Shown: positions 11,370-23,927, counted from the first letter of the stretch. The stretch: 64,000 nt of DNA from Maratus speciosus (GCA_963932465.1 OZ010795.1:472368806-472432805); one strand, 5' to 3'. Notes: generated by a model from the sequence alone, not told the origin. A program made the numbers and translations.

Positions 11370-13430
11370 CACACTGTAACTCCCGTAATTATGAATCGAT
11401 TTCGATATAATTCGGTGTGTACATAGTACATACCAATGTCTCGACCGAGTTCGTTGGCCAGCTTCATCCGCCGTTTTGTTTCAAAATGGCGGCCATTTAA
11501 ATTTTTTAAAAAATTTTTAAACTTGAAATGTGGTACCAAAAAATTAAAAATGGAAAAATATTTTTTTCTTATGTATTTGACCTTTATACTGAGATTCCGG
11601 AGCAGTTTTTGTTTCGTCTATATCTTAAAAAATGGCTGAGTTATAGCATTTTGAATTTCTAGCATGGCTGACATTTTGAAACGTCCTGAATTTTGTCACG
11701 CGATAAAAGGCGTATTTATGAACCGATTTGGATGTAATTCGGTGTGTACATAGTACATACCAATCTCTCGACCGAGTTCGTTGGCCAGCTTCATCCGCCA
11801 TTTAAAATTTTTTTAAAAATTTTAAATTTGAAATGTGGTACCAAAAAATTTAAAATGGAAAAATATTTTTTTCTTATGTATTTGACCTTTATACGAAGAT
11901 TTCGGAGCAGTTTTTGTTTCGTCTATATCTTAAAAAATGGCTGAGTTACAGCATTTTGAATTTCTAGCGTGGCTGACATTTTGGAACGTCCTGAATTTTG
12001 TCACGCGATAAAAGGCGTATTTATGAACCGATTTGGATGTAACTTCGTTTCTACATAGTACATACCAATGTCTCGACCGGGTTCGTTGGCCAGCTTCACC
12101 CGCGATCTTGTTTAAAAATGGCGGCCATTTAAATTTTTAAGAAAAATTTAAATTTGAAATGTGGTACCAAAAATTGAAAATTGAAAAAAATATTTTCTTC
12201 TTATGTTTTTGACCTTGATAAAAAGATTCGGGAGCAGTTTTTGTTTCGTCTATATCTTAAGAAATGGCTGAGTTATAGCATTTTGAATTTCTAGCGTGGC
12301 TGACATTTTGAAACGTCCTGATTTTTCTCACGTAATAACAGGCGTATTTATAAACCGACTTGGATGTACCTTGGTGTGTACATAGTACATACAAATATCT
12401 CGACCGAGTTCGTTGGCCAGCTTCATCCGCCATCTTGTTTCAAAATGGCGCCCATTTAAAAAAATTAAAAAATAAAAAAATTTAAATGAGATACCAAAAA
12501 ATTGGAAAATGAAAAAGATTTTTTTGTATGTGTTTGACCTTAATACAAAGATTCTGGAACAGTTTTTCCTTCGTCTATATCTAAAAAAAAATGGCTGAGT
12601 AATAGCATTTTGAATTTCTCTTGTGGCTGACATTTTAAAACGACCTGATTTTTGTCACGCGATAACAGGCGTATTTATGAACCTATTTGGATGTAACTTG
12701 GTCTGTACATAGTCGACCGAGTTCGTTGGCCAGCTTCATTCGCCATCTTGTTTCAAAAGGGTTGCCATTTAAAATAAAATAAATTTAAAATTCAAAATGA
12801 GGTATTAAAAAATTGGAAAATGAAAAAGACTTTTTTTATGTGTTTGGCCTTGATACAAAGATTCCGGAGCAGTTTTTGTTTCTGAAAATTTGTTCTTTTG
12901 TTGATATCTTAAAAAATGGTTGATTTATAGCACTTTGAATTTCTAGCATGGCTAACATTTTGAAACGATCTTGTATTTGTCACGCGATAACACACGTATT
13001 CGCCTATTTCGATGTAAGAAGGCATGTGGATAGTATACATCAACACCTCGACCAAGTTCGCTGGCCAGATTCATCAGCCATCTTGTTTCAAAATGGCGGT
13101 CATTAAATTAAAAAATATATATATATTTAAAGTGAGGTGCAAAAAAATTAGAAATTGAAAAAGGTTTCTTTCTTAAGTATTTGATCTTGATATAAGGATT
13201 CAGGAGCATTTTTTGTTTGTCTTTATCTTAAGAAAATGGCTCAGATATAGCAGTTTCAATTTCTATTGTGGGTGACATTTTGAAAAATCTGATTTTTTGC
13301 ATGCGACAGCACTCCTATATATTAACCGATTCCGATGTGAGTGAGCATGTGCACAGCAATTACTAAGGCCTCGACCAAGTTCACTGCTTAGCCTCATCCA
13401 CCATGTTGTCTTAAAATGACAGGCACTTTA
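11370..13430 (+). repeat. Tandem array, seven units of about 305-335 bp
   Basis: The marker TTCGTTGGCCAGCTTCA recurs at 11450, 11777, 12082, 12409, 12722, 13057 and (weak) 13380. Each unit also carries a GTACATAGTACATACCAA block, CATCTTGTTTCAAAATGG, GGAGCAGTTTTTGTTTC, AAAAATGGCTGAGTTATAGC and TTTTGTCACGCGATAA, always in that order. Divergence rises toward the 3' side. Short frames (66-101 codons, both strands) are readings of the unit and do not persist across units, so a protein is unlikely. The opening words (TAACTCCCGTAATTATG) resemble the leader of the other minisatellite arrays. Confidence 0.9.
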
Positions 13431-13434
13431 AGAA

Positions 13435-14745
13435 ATTGCCGAATTCGACAGCCAAATATAAGTTACTTTAAAGAAAAGCAGCTTGGATAAAGCTGACTAA
13501 TTTCGAGAAATTCTCATTCATTATATTGATAAAAATTAGTATTGAATCTCCTATGTTCGGTTTCCACTAAATTGAGCTTCGTGTGTTTGCATGATATAAG
13601 TTGGCTTTTTTTAAATAAGGATTATGAAAGCTACCTCTTCCTCCCGGCACTGGCCGGAAGGACTTTTTTAAACGTTGAAAGGGTAATTTCGCGTATTTCC
13701 AGGTTCGCCGACGAATTTTGGGTCAGTCATGAAAGCCACCCAAATTCTATCTTTTAGCCTAATATAGTAAAATTTGTCTACTTTTCAATCAATATTATTA
13801 GGAATTTGTTCAGCAATTTTTGAATTTTCTTAAGAATGCCCGTTTCCTTCGAAACGAGGGCTTTGTTTTTTTATTAAAAGATTGTCTTTTGAAATTTTGG
13901 CCATCCAAATCTTACATTTTATATTCCAGTATCGTGGAAATCTTCGGGAATGGTTTCAAAAAATAAAAAAATGTGAAATAGAGTTTTTTTTGTCAAAGTT
14001 TTAATGAAAGTGTTATTTATGGATTGTTTCAGAAATAGAATGAAGATGTTCGGGGCCATTTGTCCTCCCTTGAATTGGAAGCATGCCGAATGTCTTTCTA
14101 TAGCAATGAAGGATGGAGTATCTATTAATTTCTTTCTGCCTTAAGTTACCGTTGTACAACTCGGTTTCATGTATTAATGAAGGACCCTTGTTATTACGAT
14201 TGCCAGTTTTCGTTGAGTACGACTTCGAAGGCAGTTGGGTCACAACACTAGGTTCGTTTAATATTATATTTAAGATAGTTAGAGTGATTGTCGTTTTTTA
14301 CAATCGCTCAGTGCAATGCCTATGGCAAGAAGACCCCCCCCCCCCTTCCTCTTTAAGTTAGTTTGTGCATTACATTCAAGGTAGTTAGCTATATATGTAG
14401 TTAAGGCAATGCCAGGCGGGTCCGAACGTTTCATGTAAAGTATTAGATTTCAAATTTTTTTAATGGTACGTATAGATTTGAATTATTTTTTCATTTGATA
14501 ATTTAAGATGAAATTATTTTTTTTATAAAATTTAAATTATTAGTAATCCTTTAAAATTGTCATTGCTAATTTTTAACATTTAATTTGCAAATAAGAATGA
14601 AACATTTCAGCTCGCTTAGAAGAGTGGAGGTATGTTTTTCTTACGCATTCTGTCATTTTAGCATTCTGTTACACTTTAATGTCTGATTTAATCTTTGCAG
14701 TTAAGGAATTTTATTATTATAATTATAATAATAATTATTATTAAA
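13435..14745. other. No gene identified
   Basis: The region contains a hairpin near 13837-13862 (GCCCG...CGAGGGC), a C-run at 14334-14344 and a few short frames without recognisable motifs. No element termini were found. Confidence 0.4.
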
Positions 14746-14747
14746 GA

Positions 14748-14902
14748 ATATCAGCTTCAGTGCAGCATTGATCTTTGAAATAAAAATAAAAAGAACATTG
14801 TAATATATATTGTTTATCTTTTATCGCTAAAATTTATTTTAATTTCTAACTTCCATTGCTGCTATTCACCCGCCGTATTTCGCGTTAAGTTCTTGTCGAG
14901 AA
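14748..14902 (+). repeat. Direct repeat A1
   Basis: This matches 21588-21765 in the same orientation: CTTCAGTGCAGCATT, AAAGAACATTGTAATA, TTATTTTAATTT and TGCTGCTATTCACCCGCC occur in order in both. The two copies bracket the hAT/Helitron nest at a distance of about 6.85 kb, so the whole block may sit between copies of an older dispersed repeat. Confidence 0.7.
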
Positions 14903-16337
14903 ATTGGAAGCATTGAAAAAAATTAAAAAAAGAAAAAAGGTTTAAGTGAGGAAAACAAAGTCCGCTAATCTTCTGTAGTCGGATCTACAGCCACGGTTCG
15001 CTTCAAACATAAACGATTTTAGAAACAATATAGTTTAATGCAGATACTACTAAAGGACGTTCACAAAAATCACTCTATTGCGTGACATCACACTTGCTAA
15101 AGTACCACATTTGGCAGTGAGCTCGATTACGGAAAATTACGCAATAGGTTTGAATAACTACAGATAAGAAAAAGTGTTGCATCTGAAGGGCAAGTGGGCA
15201 TTTTGAGGCATAATTGACAAAATGAATAAGTTTCTTTTGGCAAGGTCTCTACTGAAACGGTGAAGTAAATAACAATAAAAAATATACTAGATTCTACTAT
15301 GATATATATAAATACTAAAATATCGATATCGATATCGATTTCTCTCGTTTTTTAGGATGATAAAGTAACTAAATTGAATTGTGAACGTATCATGTTACAA
15401 TGAATAGTGCAATGTAAAATGATCTAACTGAGCCATACTCAACTTTTTTTACTCGCGGGCCGCAAGCATATGTTTGCAACGTTAGGCGGGCCGCAGAACA
15501 TTTATTATAACTTAAAAGAAAAGTAATTAAAATAGTAAGGTGACAAATATAACAAAGCAAAATAATGTAGTTAATATCATCAGTTGAATTGAACGTTGGA
15601 AACGTAACTAAAAAAATGTTTAAACTACCATTTCCAAACAATATACTTCGAGGTAGATTTCTACTGAAAATGATGAGGAAATATGCTGTGAAGATTGTTG
15701 TTTAGAAGTAACGGTATGAAACTTTTTGCCGCTATTATGTCCATGGTAATTCGAATAAGGATTATTAGAGACTAGAAAGATAGCCCATCAAAAATGACGG
15801 AAAATGAGATATAAAGATATATACAATACATATGAAAGAATATGAGTTTTTTTTTTTTTGCTTGTTCCACAGTGATACATGAAAATAGCACATTTTAAAA
15901 ACGAAACATATTTTTGAAAAACTATGTGCAGTAGATTACTTCTGTTTATGTATAAAATTAGATAAATGGCTTATTTATGTTAAATAAACTGTATAAATAT
16001 CGAAAAATATGTGTGCGTATATGAAAAGAAACTGTAAATAGGTTGCCAGAATATAAATATGTTGCCAAATTTCCTTCTTTGCCAAGGCCCCTAAACTGGA
16101 AAAGTACCGAGAATTTAATTTTTGTATCCGGCTATATAAAGCATGATGCTTTTCCGGAATAGGAGCCTTGGCGTGCTTTTTTAAAGTTTTGCATAATTTG
16201 GGCTTCAGAAGTGAGGTTTTTTGCGAAATGATATAAACAGCTATGAAAAGAAAATTAATGAAATTTTAAGTATATTTACATAATCTATAAACATTTTATT
16301 TATATCTATTATTGTTACTCCAGTAGAAATAGCATTT

Positions 16338-17735
16338 TGCCTTGCAAAAATTCGGGTAATTCTGATTTTCGTGTATTATGTATAGGTTGACCCTCTAATA
16401 AAAAAACCAAGTTTTCGACCTTCTAGACCTTGTGCGTTTTTTACTATATCGAAAAAAACAAAAATTTTCGGCACTTTTTTCAATTTTTCTTAATTAACTC
16501 GGTTCCAGTGCATCTTACAGAAAAACTTATAATTACAATTTTGTAGAAGATAAAATTTTCTACAACATGCACTATTCATGTTTGTGAATTGACTAAATAG
16601 GAGGCGAGATATGGAGCCGGGAAAATGGGGTACAATTTGCAAAAAGTGGGGAAAAAAACAAATGGCGTTACTTTTTCCTTAATAACTCATTTTTATTTTT
16701 TATTTTTCCGTTTTAGGGACAAAAGTGCTGTAATAAACTTTGTAAAGTATGGAATATCCTACAAGTTTCATTGATTAGAGCATTAATTATCTCTAACAGA
16801 TTCTAAAATCAGAACAACACGATTTATGGTCAAAACAGGAAAATACCGCCTGGCAAGTCACTAATTTAAAAACGATCTTTAATTTTTGACACTGAATAAA
16901 CGAAGCAATTAATTGATTATAGTACGTACAATAAAAAGTAATTGGAGAATAGTTGGGGAGGGGGGGGGGGGTGCTGAAGTAAACCAAAAAACCAAGTCGA
17001 TAGATATAGGCACCGCCCAGAGTTTGGGCTAAGAATCGGAAGTCGAAAGTAAAGTTAAGCGCTGGGAATAATATAAAAAATACTGCAAAGATAAATAAAA
17101 TATAATTTAGAAATTTTAAAAAGATATGGGACTCTACAGAGCCGAAACTAGAGGGGGGAGGGCATATGCTTCATTCGGCAGAATGGGAGGCAAAGAGTGC
17201 GCAAAATGAAGACTTAGTTTGTCGTATTTGTATTAATTTGTCACACAAATTTTTGTTAGTTAGTCAAAGTTTACATTAATGGTAAATTATCTCACATTGA
17301 GAATATTATTCCCAACATAAAGAGGACCAACAATTATGCTTATGCATACAAATACGGAAACCTGTATAAAAAGGAATTGTTTTCGCGGTTTTTTGAATTC
17401 AACTTTAAATTTCAAAATAAAGCAATGGATATTATAAACTTATAAAATTCTGTATGTAAATTCACTTTGCGCAGGAGGGGGAGTGTGTGAGTGTGTGGAG
17501 AAAGGAGGGGTGGCAAAATCCATGTTTGTCCCAGAATTTAAAAAAGAGCTAGTTTCGACCTGGAAGTATCGAATAACTGTTAAAAATGAATTCGGAAAGC
17601 CCAAAGTGCATGATTCTATACGTTAAAAGTAATATCCGAAGAAACATTGACAATTAATCAAGTATATGGATATTATTATACTATGTGGAAACGCTCCTGA
17701 TGTTATACAGGACGACTTTGACGACGTAGAACAAA
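16338..17735 (+). repeat. Left arm of a 1.4-kb inverted repeat
   Basis: This arm matches 18385-19795 in inverse order along its length; for example GGTTGACCCTCTAA, TCGACCTTCTAGACCTTGTG, GGAGGCGAGATA.GGAGCCGGGAAAATGGGG and CAAAGTGCATGATTCTATACG appear inverted in the other arm. The left part of the arm (about 16500-16930) also recurs as a diverged direct copy at 17940-18290 in the spacer, so the sub-unit exists three times. Near 17682-17742 the plus strand reads CGNAPDVI followed by an acidic run, the same short coding tail as in the right arm. Confidence 0.85.
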
Positions 17736-18340
17736 CAATATAACCATAACTCTGATTTCTACTAGAATTTTTTTTTAAATACATTGCGACTTATTTCTGC
17801 TTAACATTTATTTGACTTCATTTTTTAAATAAAATTTCTGGTTTGGAACAGACTTAACATAGCCGCGACTTATACGCAAGAAATTACAGTAAAAAACACT
17901 TTTCTAAGAGAGACATTATGTTGGGAAAGAAATATAAAGCACAGTTCTCGTAGGAGGCCATAGATACAGAGTGAGAAAATAGGGTAAAATTTGCAGAAAT
18001 TACAAAAATCCCCAAATGACGGTATTTTTTGCTTTATAGCTGACTTTTAGTACATTTCAGAATCAAAACAGTCATAATCAACATTTTAGAGCATGGAGTA
18101 GGCCATAGTTTCCTTTATTAGGTAATTATTTTTTGTAATAAACTTTGAAAATCACAGCAACAAGATTTTGTTTAAAAACAGGAAAATACTGTCGGGCAAT
18201 TTAGTAGTTTTAAAAAGAGATTCATGCATTTCAAAGAGATTGTATTTTTTATATTGGAAACACGAATTAATTATATCATGTACAAGATACTAATCAACAA
18301 ATATATGGTAAGGATAGTCGCTTTATATACGTTTCCTTTC

Positions 18341-18484
18341 TCAGCTGTTTGGCCCTGGTAGCCCGTCTCTTGTACTTGACTCGATTGCTTGTTCTAGGTC
18401 GTCAAAGTCTTCAAGGTCCAGTATAACATCAGGAGCGTTGCCACATATTATAATAATATTTATATACTTGATTAATTGTCAATA
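18341..18484 (-). pseudogene. C-terminal coding relic with acidic tail
   Basis: On the minus strand an open stretch reads CGNAPDVILDLEDFDDLEQA, then about 15 more residues ending GLPGPNS and a stop at 18341-18343. The partner arm keeps the first part as CGNAPDVI, acidic residues and DD.EQ before a stop. Upstream, in another frame, both arms read EE.LTINQVY. The frame looks like the acidic C-terminus of a protein, conserved between arms that differ elsewhere. I do not recognise the family; it may be a transposase end or a captured host exon. Confidence 0.35.
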
Positions 18485-19795
18485 TTTCTTCGGCTATTAC
18501 TTTTAACGTATAGAATCATGCACTTTGGGCTTTCCGAATTCATTTTTAACACTTATTCTAATTCGATACTTCCAGGCCGAAACTAGCTTTTTTTTGTTAT
18601 TCTGGGGCAAACATGGATTTTGCCCCTCCTCCCTCCACACACACACTCCCCCTCCTGCGCAAAGTGAGTTTACATTACAGAATTTATAAGTTTATAATAT
18701 CCATTGCTTTATTTTAAAATTTAAAGTTGAATTTAAAAAACCCCGTAAACAATTCCGCTTTATACAGGTTTCCGTCTTAGTATGCATAAGCATAATTGTT
18801 GGTCCTCTTTATGTTGGGAATAATATTCTCAATGTGAGATAATTTACCATTAATGTAAACTTTGACTAACTAACAAAAATTTGTGACAAATTAATACAAA
18901 TACGACAAACCAAATCTTCATTTTGCGCCCTCTTTGCCTTCCATTCTGGCGAATGAAGCATATGCCCTACCCCTCTACTATCGCCCTGTATAATCCTTTA
19001 ACCTTTAAAAATTTTAAAATTATATTTTATTTATCTTTGCAGTATATTTTTATATTATTCCCAGCATTTAATTTTACTTTCGACTTCCGATTCCTAGCCC
19101 AAACTGTGAGCGGCGCCTATATCTTCAGACTAGGGTTTTTGGTTAACTTCACCCCCCCCCCCCCAACTATTCTCCAATTACTTTTTACTGTACATACTAC
19201 AATCAATTAATTGATTTGTTTTTTCAGTATCAAAAATTAAATTTCGTTTTTAAATTAGTGACTTGCCTGGCGGTATTTTCCTGTTTTAACCATAAATCGC
19301 GTTGTTCTGATTTTAGAGTCTTTTAGAGGTAATAAATGTTCTAATGAATGAAACTTGTAGGATATTTCATACTTTACAAAGTTTATTACGACACTTTTGT
19401 CTCTAAAATGGAAAAATAAAAAAATATAAATGAGTTATTAGGGAAAAATTAACGCCATTTGTTTTTTCCCCCACTTTTTGCAAATTGTACCCCATTTTCC
19501 CGGCTCCGTATCTCGCCTCCTATTTCGTCAATTCACAAACAGGAATAGTGCATGTTGTAGAAAATTTTGTCTTCTACAAAATTGTAACTATAAGTTTTTC
19601 TGTAAAATGCACTGGAACCGAATTAACCAAGAAAAATAAAAAAAAGTGCCGAAAATTTTTGGTTTTTTAGATATAGTAAAAAACACACAAGGTCTAGAAG
19701 GTCGAAAACTTTTTTTTTTTTTTTTTTTTTTGCATTAGAGGGTCAACCTATACACAATATCCGAAAATCAGAGTTACCCGAATTTTTGCAAGGAA
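18385..19795 (-). repeat. Right arm of the 1.4-kb inverted repeat
   Basis: Inverted partner of 16338-17735. A poly-T tract near 19710-19732 and a C-run near 19151-19164 mark length differences between the arms. Open frames of 60-95 codons here are readings of repeat sequence and are not preserved in the other arm, so I do not call them genes. Confidence 0.85.
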
Positions 19796-20570
19796 AGGCC
19801 CATTTTATCTATCTCGCCAAGCCCCTGTACTGGAAAAATACCAAAAGCACATTAAAATCCGGCAGTTAGAAGATCGGATAGTACAACATCGTCTAGTGGC
19901 AGTTATGTTATTAGTAGCATTGGGATGAAGATGTAAAGACCTACATTTTCGTGTATTACACTTTAAATTCTGACCCATAGATTTCGAAAAAAACCTTAAA
20001 TGCGTGGAGTTTAAATTAAATTGCGGTGAGCTCAATCATGGAAGATTAGTGGTTTTAAATGGGAATTTCGCGAAATTAGCCAGCTATCGCCAAGTTGGCT
20101 TCATATATGACAACTTATTATTTCGCCAAGTTGGTCAGAAATTGGCGCTATTGAGGTAACCCTGAGTATTTTTCAACAATTACTCATTACAATGAGGCGG
20201 TCCTACCGGAATTGTGAGGGACACACAGAGACTTTATATAAATAGATATACTTTATCATATTTTACTTATATTTTATCATAAGTAAGTGTTTAATTCAAA
20301 AAATTTTTTAATGTAGGAATATGTAGTGCAAATTTAATTAATTTGTTAATAATGTTTCATTAGGGTTGAAGAACTACATATATGCACTACTAAATTAGTA
20401 ATTATAAATAACAGGACATATTTTGTATTCCCATGAAAATATATTAAGAAACAACAAAGTTCTTTAAAATTTTTTAAAAACATCTGAATTTATGATTATG
20501 TGCCTCGGGCCGCACATAAAAGGTAGCCGGGCCACATGCGGCCCGCACGTTGAGTATGGCTCATCTAACT

Positions 20571-21587
20571 GGTCATCACAAGGGAATATTTAGACTAAAA
20601 TTACATTTTACTTAAAAAAAAAGGGATGATTTTGATATGCTTCTAGTATTCAAATAAATTTTCATTTATTTATATAAGAGCTCTTTTTTAAATTACTCTA
20701 TAAGTACAATCAAAATTGTTTTTTCCAGAAAAAAAACAAAAAACAAAAAAAAAAAAAACATTGAATTTCTAAATTAGATGTAAGTAACGTAAGGGAAATT
20801 TACATTTTCAGAATTATTTTTGTTACACGAGACTTTATCGAACTTTTGACACCAAACATCGATGTTTCGTGGTTGGCAGATATTTCAGCATTGTTATTAC
20901 AATAGAATAAACTATTCCATACAACGAAAAGTTTATCTTAATGCAATCACAGTTTAAAATGCACTGAAATATACAGTTATTGGTAAATGAAAACATAAAT
21001 TTAATGAGACAACGTGGGTTCGCAGGTGTGTGTGTGGTATTTTTCACGGAGAAGGGTCCCCCTGAATAAGTGTACATTTTTATTCTTCAAAATACCAACA
21101 ATTAGGAATTGAAGCACTTAATTACGTAGGATTGTATGTAATGTAACAATTTTTAAAAATTAGATTTTTTGGAAATCTTATATGCATAGAAATGTACTTA
21201 TAAACTAAAATTAGGAAACTGGAGATTGAAAAATGCCAATTATGTATAAAGTTGGATAAAAATTAGAATATGTTGCGAAAATAACGTAGAGCCCTGATCC
21301 TAAAATTATGAAACTGCAGATTGAAAAATGCCAATTATTGTATAAAGTGAGATAAAAATTAAAATATGTTGCGAAATTTAAGTAGACCTCTGATCCTCAG
21401 ATTTATTAGTTAATCTAAATTAAAAGAATTAATGTATTTCTAACTTTATTATACGTGACACAAAATTGAAGATAGGGGTCCATAAATTTCGGAGGCCCTT
21501 GTCAAGGGCTGTCTATGTTTAATTGAATTGGCTATGAGTACAATGTGTTAAACAAATGTTTCTCTTCATTAACACATGTAAACTTCA
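20571..21587. other. AT-rich stretch, short direct duplication
   Basis: Two similar blocks at about 21205-21290 and 21300-21390 (AAACTG.AGATTGAAAAATGCCAATTAT, GTTGCGAAA) form a tandem pair of about 95 bp. No coding content. Confidence 0.5.
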
Positions 21588-21765
21588 GTGCAGCATTAAT
21601 CTTAAAAAAAAAAAAAAGAAAGAAAGAAAAGTAAAAAAAGTAAAAAAAAAAGAACATTGTAATAAATAATTGTTTTGATTTTATCGCCGAGATTTATTTT
21701 AATTTATAACTTCCGTTGCTGCTATTCACCCGCCATAATTCGTGTTAAGGTCTTGTCGAGATCCA
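21588..21765 (+). repeat. Direct repeat A2
   Basis: Second copy of 14748-14902, expanded by an A-rich tract near 21604-21652. Confidence 0.7.
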
Positions 21766-22020
21766 TATGGTCTACTTAACTGACTTGGCCTCTGTCTCCC
21801 CCATAATCGTGAGCAATATTTAGCTCGTTACGAATAATTACGCATGGTCTTTTTATAAATCTAACTTGGGCAGGCGACTTCCCAGTGTCCCCCACCCTAG
21901 CGCGTCGACCTTTGCCTCACCCAAACCATGAGCTTCCCACGACCCTCTATTGCTGGGAGATTTAAAAGGGGGGGGGGGGGCGAGTGTTGGCAAGGGGATC
22001 TTACATATTCTATATCTACT
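21766..22020. other. GC-richer island, unidentified
   Basis: About 250 bp with many CCC and GTCGAC-like words and a G12 run near 21968-21980 stand out from the AT-rich surroundings. No open frame or RNA structure was recognised. It may be the body of an unknown repeat. Confidence 0.3.
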
Positions 22021-23289
22021 CCTTGACTTTCATTTTCTTGGCTAACTCCTTTCCCTTGCCCCCAAAAGTGAAAATATTAATACAAAAAAAAAAACGTGTC
22101 TTGAGTTTGCTTCGATTATTTAATTATTAGTATGGCGGAAAAGTTTCATCAATGAAAACAACTGCATGATATTGTTTAATTTAAAACCATTATGTTTATA
22201 TGACTTAGTAACCTATATTTATCATCGGTCTGTATCCAGGATGTCCAATATTTATCGAATTTTCCCGAATAATATTGCATTTTTTGATTTCTGGTCGACT
22301 ACTAAAATAGATTTTAATTAATTTCAATTTTAATTATTTTTATTCATTTTTAGATTTTTGAATTTGGCTATTTTTTGCTGTTTTATCTGACGACATTTTT
22401 TTTTTTTTTTTTTTTTTTTTGCATTTAAATAAACTGCGGAAACTATTTCCACTCTTATCGAAGACAAACGGTACGGCTACCGACATGAGGTTTGAAGAAA
22501 GTTCCACGACGGACAGTACCCGACAAAATGCACTGAATCAAACTTCTACCAGCCTATTTATACTAGTCGACCACAGCAACCTAACTAGTACATCACTGCG
22601 TAAAATAGTCGCGACAATCAGATTCAGGGAAACTTAAACATACTTTGAGAAAGTAAAAAAAGCGACAAAATAGAAGGTTCACTCACGCACAAGTGAGGAA
22701 CACGTTCACACCAAAACTCAACAATCCACATAATCCTAGACAACCTTCATACAGTGAGTAGCTAGGTATTACACTATAAAACTAAATTACATTGTTTAAT
22801 TAAAAACCATTCTTTTTATGTCACCGATAGTTATTATCGTTTGTTTCTCTACAAGGTGGTAAAAAAAAAAAAAAAAATGGACAAACTTTAATGTGTAGTA
22901 GTACACACTACAACAAACAATTTTTTGCACAGAAAACTAGCGTCACAATCCATTTATTCAGGCAAAAACACAAGATGTCTCACTTGAATCCGAATTCGGA
23001 TTTTTGTTCACAACAACAATGAACAATAATGAAGATATTTTAACGAAATTTGAAATAGTCTGACCTTTCTTTGAGTGAAATGTAAAGATATCGCGCGAAA
23101 TGGTAGAACTGGCTACCATACTTTTCCAAATACCGTTGAACTAGACTATTCATATTTCCGAATGTCATTGACACTTCATTTATGAAAATACTGTACATCA
23201 TTACTTTTCGTGATATATCATTGCATTTCATAGAAAGGAAATTCAATCTGCTGAAAATTGCTTTCAAATAACTTTAGTTTCGTTTAGAG

Positions 23290-23927
23290 CAGGTGTTCTC
23301 AAACTATGGTACGCGTACCAGTACTGGTATGCAAACCTCAGGCTACTGGCACGTGAAAGTTCGATGCTTGTACGCGGAATGAAATACAGCATATTATTAT
23401 GAAATAAAAACGTCTTGAATTAGTATCCTGGACATTTTTGAATGAAATTTAAGGACAGGAAAGATCTTTTTTTTCTCTTTATTAACAAGAAAATGTTGTT
23501 ATAGTAAATTCTTAGAAATCTGCACTTTTAGCTTATGATACCATCAAGTTTCCAGAATTATAAACATATAATTGTTGCGTTTATATGGAAAACGTGTGAA
23601 TAATGGCCAAAATTTAAAATCAATGAACGAAACAATTTTAATTAGCAGAAAAACTGTTTTTGAACATGATTTTTAAATTTAATTATTTCAATGTAAAATG
23701 CGGGTCTGTGAAAGTAGTTCATAGCTGAAAATGAAATTGTACAAATACCTCCAGAATTAGCACTTATATTTACATTAAAACCTCCTCAGACGGAAGGACC
23801 AAAGACTGGAGTAATATTCTGTTTTTGCAGGTTTCTCTATATTACATTTACGTCTATTTCCAGGTGCTACGCGGAAGTATGAACTTCGATTAACTGGTAC
23901 ATTCGTTTAAAAGTTTAGGAACCCATG
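23290..23927. mobile_element. hAT MITE with exact 8-bp duplication
   Basis: The left end CAGGTGTTCTCAAACT and right end (minus strand CATGGGTTCCTAAACT) match at 12 of 16 positions. The flanks are an exact GTTTAGAG at 23282-23289 and 23928-23935. The CAG...TTCTCAAACT form with 8-bp duplications is typical of hAT elements. At 638 bp, without transposase motifs, it is non-autonomous. Confidence 0.85.

Larger units (their letters stand above)
16145..19842. mobile_element. Internal segment with Merlin-like inverted ends
   Basis: The left edge GATGCTTTTCC...GCCTTGGCG and the inverted right edge GGTATTTTTCC...GGCTTGGCG form imperfect terminal repeats of about 28 bp. The flanking 8-mers TAAAGCAT (left) and AAAAGCAC (right) match at six of eight positions, as an old 8-bp target duplication would. 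The ends resemble the GGTACTTTTCC ends of the Merlin element at 27.2 kb. Against this, Helitron copy B has a GGTACTTTTCC...GCCTTGGCG block at the equivalent site without this insert, so a duplication during rearrangement is an alternative. Confidence 0.45.
15772..20246 (-). mobile_element. Non-autonomous Helitron (copy A)
   Basis: Read on the minus strand, it starts TCTATTTATATAAAG at 20246 and ends with a subterminal hairpin (about 15785-15800), GCTATCTTT and CTAG at 15772. It sits between A and T, the canonical Helitron target. The first 400 bp and last 200 bp match copy B at 26559-31861 in order and orientation, which fixes both ends. No Rep/helicase gene is visible, so it is non-autonomous. 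Its interior carries a 3.7-kb segment with Merlin-like ends and a large inverted repeat. Confidence 0.85.
15430..20562. mobile_element. hAT-type element split by a Helitron
   Basis: The ends are GAGCCATACTCAAC on the left and its perfect inverse GTTGAGTATGGCTC on the right, each followed inward by GCGGGCCGC-type sequence. They are flanked by an exact 8-bp duplication ATCTAACT at 15422-15429 and 20563-20570. An 8-bp duplication with ...ACTCAAC ends and GC-rich GGGCCGC subterminal DNA fits the hAT superfamily. Without the Helitron at 15772-20246 the element would be about 660 bp, a MITE with no transposase gene. Confidence 0.85.

Noticed and set aside
11436..12633. Frames of 66-101 codons with similar sequence (FKFFKKFLNLKCGTKK)
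   Set aside because: The similarity comes from the tandem unit itself; frames break or shift in other units.
18923..20035. Frames of 61-95 codons in the Helitron arm
   Set aside because: Not kept in the partner arm of the inverted repeat and no known motif.
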